49,310 nt of DNA from Stenotrophomonas geniculata ATCC 19374 = JCM 13324 (GTDB lineage Bacteria > Pseudomonadota > Gammaproteobacteria > Xanthomonadales > Xanthomonadaceae). Below the pieces are notes generated by a model. It was given only the letters and a program-made list of their open reading frames with translations, did no database searches and had not been told where the DNA came from. The DNA lies in contig NZ_LLXT01000099.1 in assembly GCF_001431625.1 (NCBI RefSeq), forward strand, positions 1 to 49,310, given 5' to 3'. This document shows, in pieces, positions 47,793 through 49,310 of the stretch. Positions within the stretch are counted from its first letter, which is position 1. Each line of letters starts with the position of its first letter. A program made the translations under genes and the position numbers.

Positions 47793-48980
47793 ATGATTTT
47801 CCGTAACCACAAAGCTGTGCTTTCCGTCCTCGTCGCGACCGCCCTGACCGGCGCCGTGGTCACCGATGCCTTCGCGCAGTCCTCGCGTTCCTCCGAGCGT
47901 GGCAACCGCGGCGGCAAGCAGGCCAAGGCCGAAGCGCTGTACCCGAACGCGACCCGCGAGGAGCCGACCGTCAAGGCATCGGCCAAGCTGGGCAGCAAGC
48001 TGCAGAAGATGATCGACAGCTACAACAAGGAAAAGTTCCCGGAGACGCGCACGCAGGCCGACGCGATCCTCGCTGACAGCGCCGCGAACGAGTACGACAA
48101 GTCGCTGGCCGCGCAGCTGGCCTCGCAGGCCGCCTACCAGACCGACGACACGCCGGCTGCCGTTGCCTACCTGAAGCAGGTCCTGCAGTTCAACGGCCTG
48201 GACAACAACGGCCACTTCCAGTCGATGCTGATGCTGGGCCAGCTGCAGCTGCAGGAAGACCAGACCGCCGAAGGCCTGGCAACCCTGGACAAGTACTTCG
48301 CCGAGAGCAAGTCGACCAAGCCGGAAGAACTGATCGCCAAGGGCCAGGCGCTGTACCAGCTGGAGCGCTACCAGGAAGCGATCCCGGTGCTCAAGCAGGC
48401 CATCGCCGGTGCCACCGAACCGAAGGACAACTGGAACCAGCTGCTGATGGCGGCCCTCGCCGAAGCCGGCCAGTCCGGCGAAGCGGTGAAGGAAGCCGAG
48501 GCCCTGGCCGCCAAGAACCCGAACGACAAGAAGGCCCAGCTGAACCTGGCCAGCATGTACATGCAGGCCGACCAGATGGAAAAGGCTGCCGCGGTGATGG
48601 ACAAGCTGCGCAGCAGCGGCCAGCTCACCGAAGAGCGCGAGTACAAGCAGCTGTACTCGATCTATGCCAACACCGAACACAAGGAAAAGGACGTCATCGC
48701 GGTCATCAACGAAGGGTTGCAGAAGGGCATCCTGAAGCCGGATTACCAGGTCTACCTGGCGCTGGCCCAGTCCTACTACTACTCCGACCAGGTGCCGCAG
48801 GCGATCGATGCGTGGCAGAAGGCTGCCCCGCTGTCCAAGGACGGTGAGACCTACCTGAACCTGGCACGCGTCCTGCATGCCGAAGGTCGCATCCCGGAGG
48901 CCAAGCAGGCCGCCCAGCAGGCGCTGGCGAAGGGTGTGAAGAACCAGGCTGATGCCAAAAAAATCATCAACCTGAAGTAA
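47793..48980 (+). CDS. Periplasmic TPR protein beside tonB
   Basis: The 395-residue product has a signal peptide ending DAFAQ around residue 28 and a basic linker. Roughly residues 65-395 are tetratricopeptide-like helical repeats (e.g. ALYQLERYQEAIPVLKQAI, NLASMYMQADQMEKAAAVM, YLNLARVLHAEGRIPEAKQA). GAGGTG lies 5 nt upstream of ATG 47793. It directly precedes tonB, suggesting a role in TonB-linked envelope transport. That link is inference from context. Confidence 0.88.
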   Translation: MIFRNHKAVLSVLVATALTGAVVTDAFAQSSRSSERGNRGGKQAKAEALYPNATREEPTVKASAKLGSKLQKMIDSYNKEKFPETRTQADAILADSAANEYDKSLAAQLASQAAYQTDDTPAAVAYLKQVLQFNGLDNNGHFQSMLMLGQLQLQEDQTAEGLATLDKYFAESKSTKPEELIAKGQALYQLERYQEAIPVLKQAIAGATEPKDNWNQLLMAALAEAGQSGEAVKEAEALAAKNPNDKKAQLNLASMYMQADQMEKAAAVMDKLRSSGQLTEEREYKQLYSIYANTEHKEKDVIAVINEGLQKGILKPDYQVYLALAQSYYYSDQVPQAIDAWQKAAPLSKDGETYLNLARVLHAEGRIPEAKQAAQQALAKGVKNQADAKKIINLK

Positions 48981-49031
48981 GTAGGAATAACGCCTGAATG
49001 CCTGCACAGTTGATGCGCAGGCGCTCAGGAT

Positions 49032-49040
49032 TGGTATAAG
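49032..49040 (+). promoter_or_regulatory. Possible extended -10 promoter upstream of tonB
   Basis: TGGTATAAG with an extended TGn element, 84 bp before the tonB ATG. TTGATG at 49010-49015 is a poor -35 because the spacer is 19 bp. Confidence 0.4.
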
Positions 49041-49123
49041 CTTGGAGGTTCCTGCGGTGTCATGCACCGCTGATCAGGGATTCCGCCCCCGGCATCCCGG
49101 CCCCACTATTGAGCTCTTGGCGC

Positions 49124-49310
49124 ATGACGGAACAACTAGTCGTTCACCGGTACGAACAACCCGATGACAAGGGGCTGAGCTGGCCTCGCATCGTCGGCAT
49201 CGCGTTTGTAATTGCCCTGCATCTGGCCGCGTTCATGATGCTCCTGATCCCCGCCGTGGCTCCCAAGGCCGTGGCTGAGAAGGAGCGCAACGTCATGGTG
49301 ACGATCGTCG
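49124..49310 (+). CDS. tonB: Energy transducer TonB, 5' part (cut by window end)
   Basis: The first 62 codons only. The sequence MTEQLVVHRYEQPDDKGLSW is followed by a hydrophobic anchor (IVGIAFVIALHLAAFMMLLI) containing the conserved His of the TonB membrane helix (ALH), which couples to ExbB/ExbD. The start of a periplasmic segment follows. The rest, including the Pro-rich and C-terminal domains, is beyond the window. Confidence 0.85.
   Translation, partial: MTEQLVVHRYEQPDDKGLSWPRIVGIAFVIALHLAAFMMLLIPAVAPKAVAEKERNVMVTIV

Overview
The window is a high-GC proteobacterial chromosome segment that spans the replication origin. The order rpmH-dnaA-dnaN-recF-gyrB, the protein sequences, and the many short palindromic GTAG...CTAC intergenic hairpins (SMAG/REP-type repeats) point to Stenotrophomonas, most likely the S. 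maltophilia complex in the Xanthomonadaceae. This assignment comes from sequence familiarity, not from a search.

Left part (1-28.7 kb): a recC-recB-recD operon on the minus strand with 4-bp overlaps. Facing away from it is a complete mlaFEDCBA phospholipid-transport operon on the plus strand, closed by a strong hairpin terminator. Next come a glutathione peroxidase, a Cys-rich lipoprotein, rmuC, a GST, two LysR-regulator/oxidoreductase divergent pairs, a LysE-type exporter, an APC amino-acid permease, an M19 dipeptidase, an RlmI-type rRNA methyltransferase, a TerC/Alx membrane protein behind a yybP-ykoY (Mn2+) riboswitch, and a rhomboid protease. Almost every junction carries a SMAG-type hairpin.

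Middle (28.7-35.9 kb): glpQ is followed by a small accessory island of two convergent genes, overlapping by 53 bp at their 3' ends. One encodes a beta-family protein and the other an sce7726-family protein with a PD-(D/E)XK-like signature. Related hairpin repeats in opposite orientation flank the island. Then come mnmE and, 3 bp upstream of it, a gene for an 890-residue lipoprotein that joins a complete NodB polysaccharide deacetylase, a caspase-like domain with His/Cys dyad and an EF-hand-type loop, and TPRs.

Origin region (35.9-45.9 kb): yidC, rnpA and rpmH read leftward; dnaA, dnaN, recF and gyrB read rightward. DnaA boxes lie in the rpmH-dnaA, dnaA-dnaN and dnaN-recF spacers. Five parS-like palindromes lie between 41236 and 43272, two of them inside recF. 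The unusually long (976 bp) dnaN-recF spacer also holds a repeated CAGATTT motif.

Right end (45.9-49.3 kb): a CPBP membrane protease, an M48 lipoprotein metallopeptidase, a periplasmic TPR protein and the 5' end of tonB. The strongest candidates for undescribed biology are the deacetylase-caspase lipoprotein, the beta/sce7726 gene pair, and the repeat/parS architecture of the dnaN-recF spacer.
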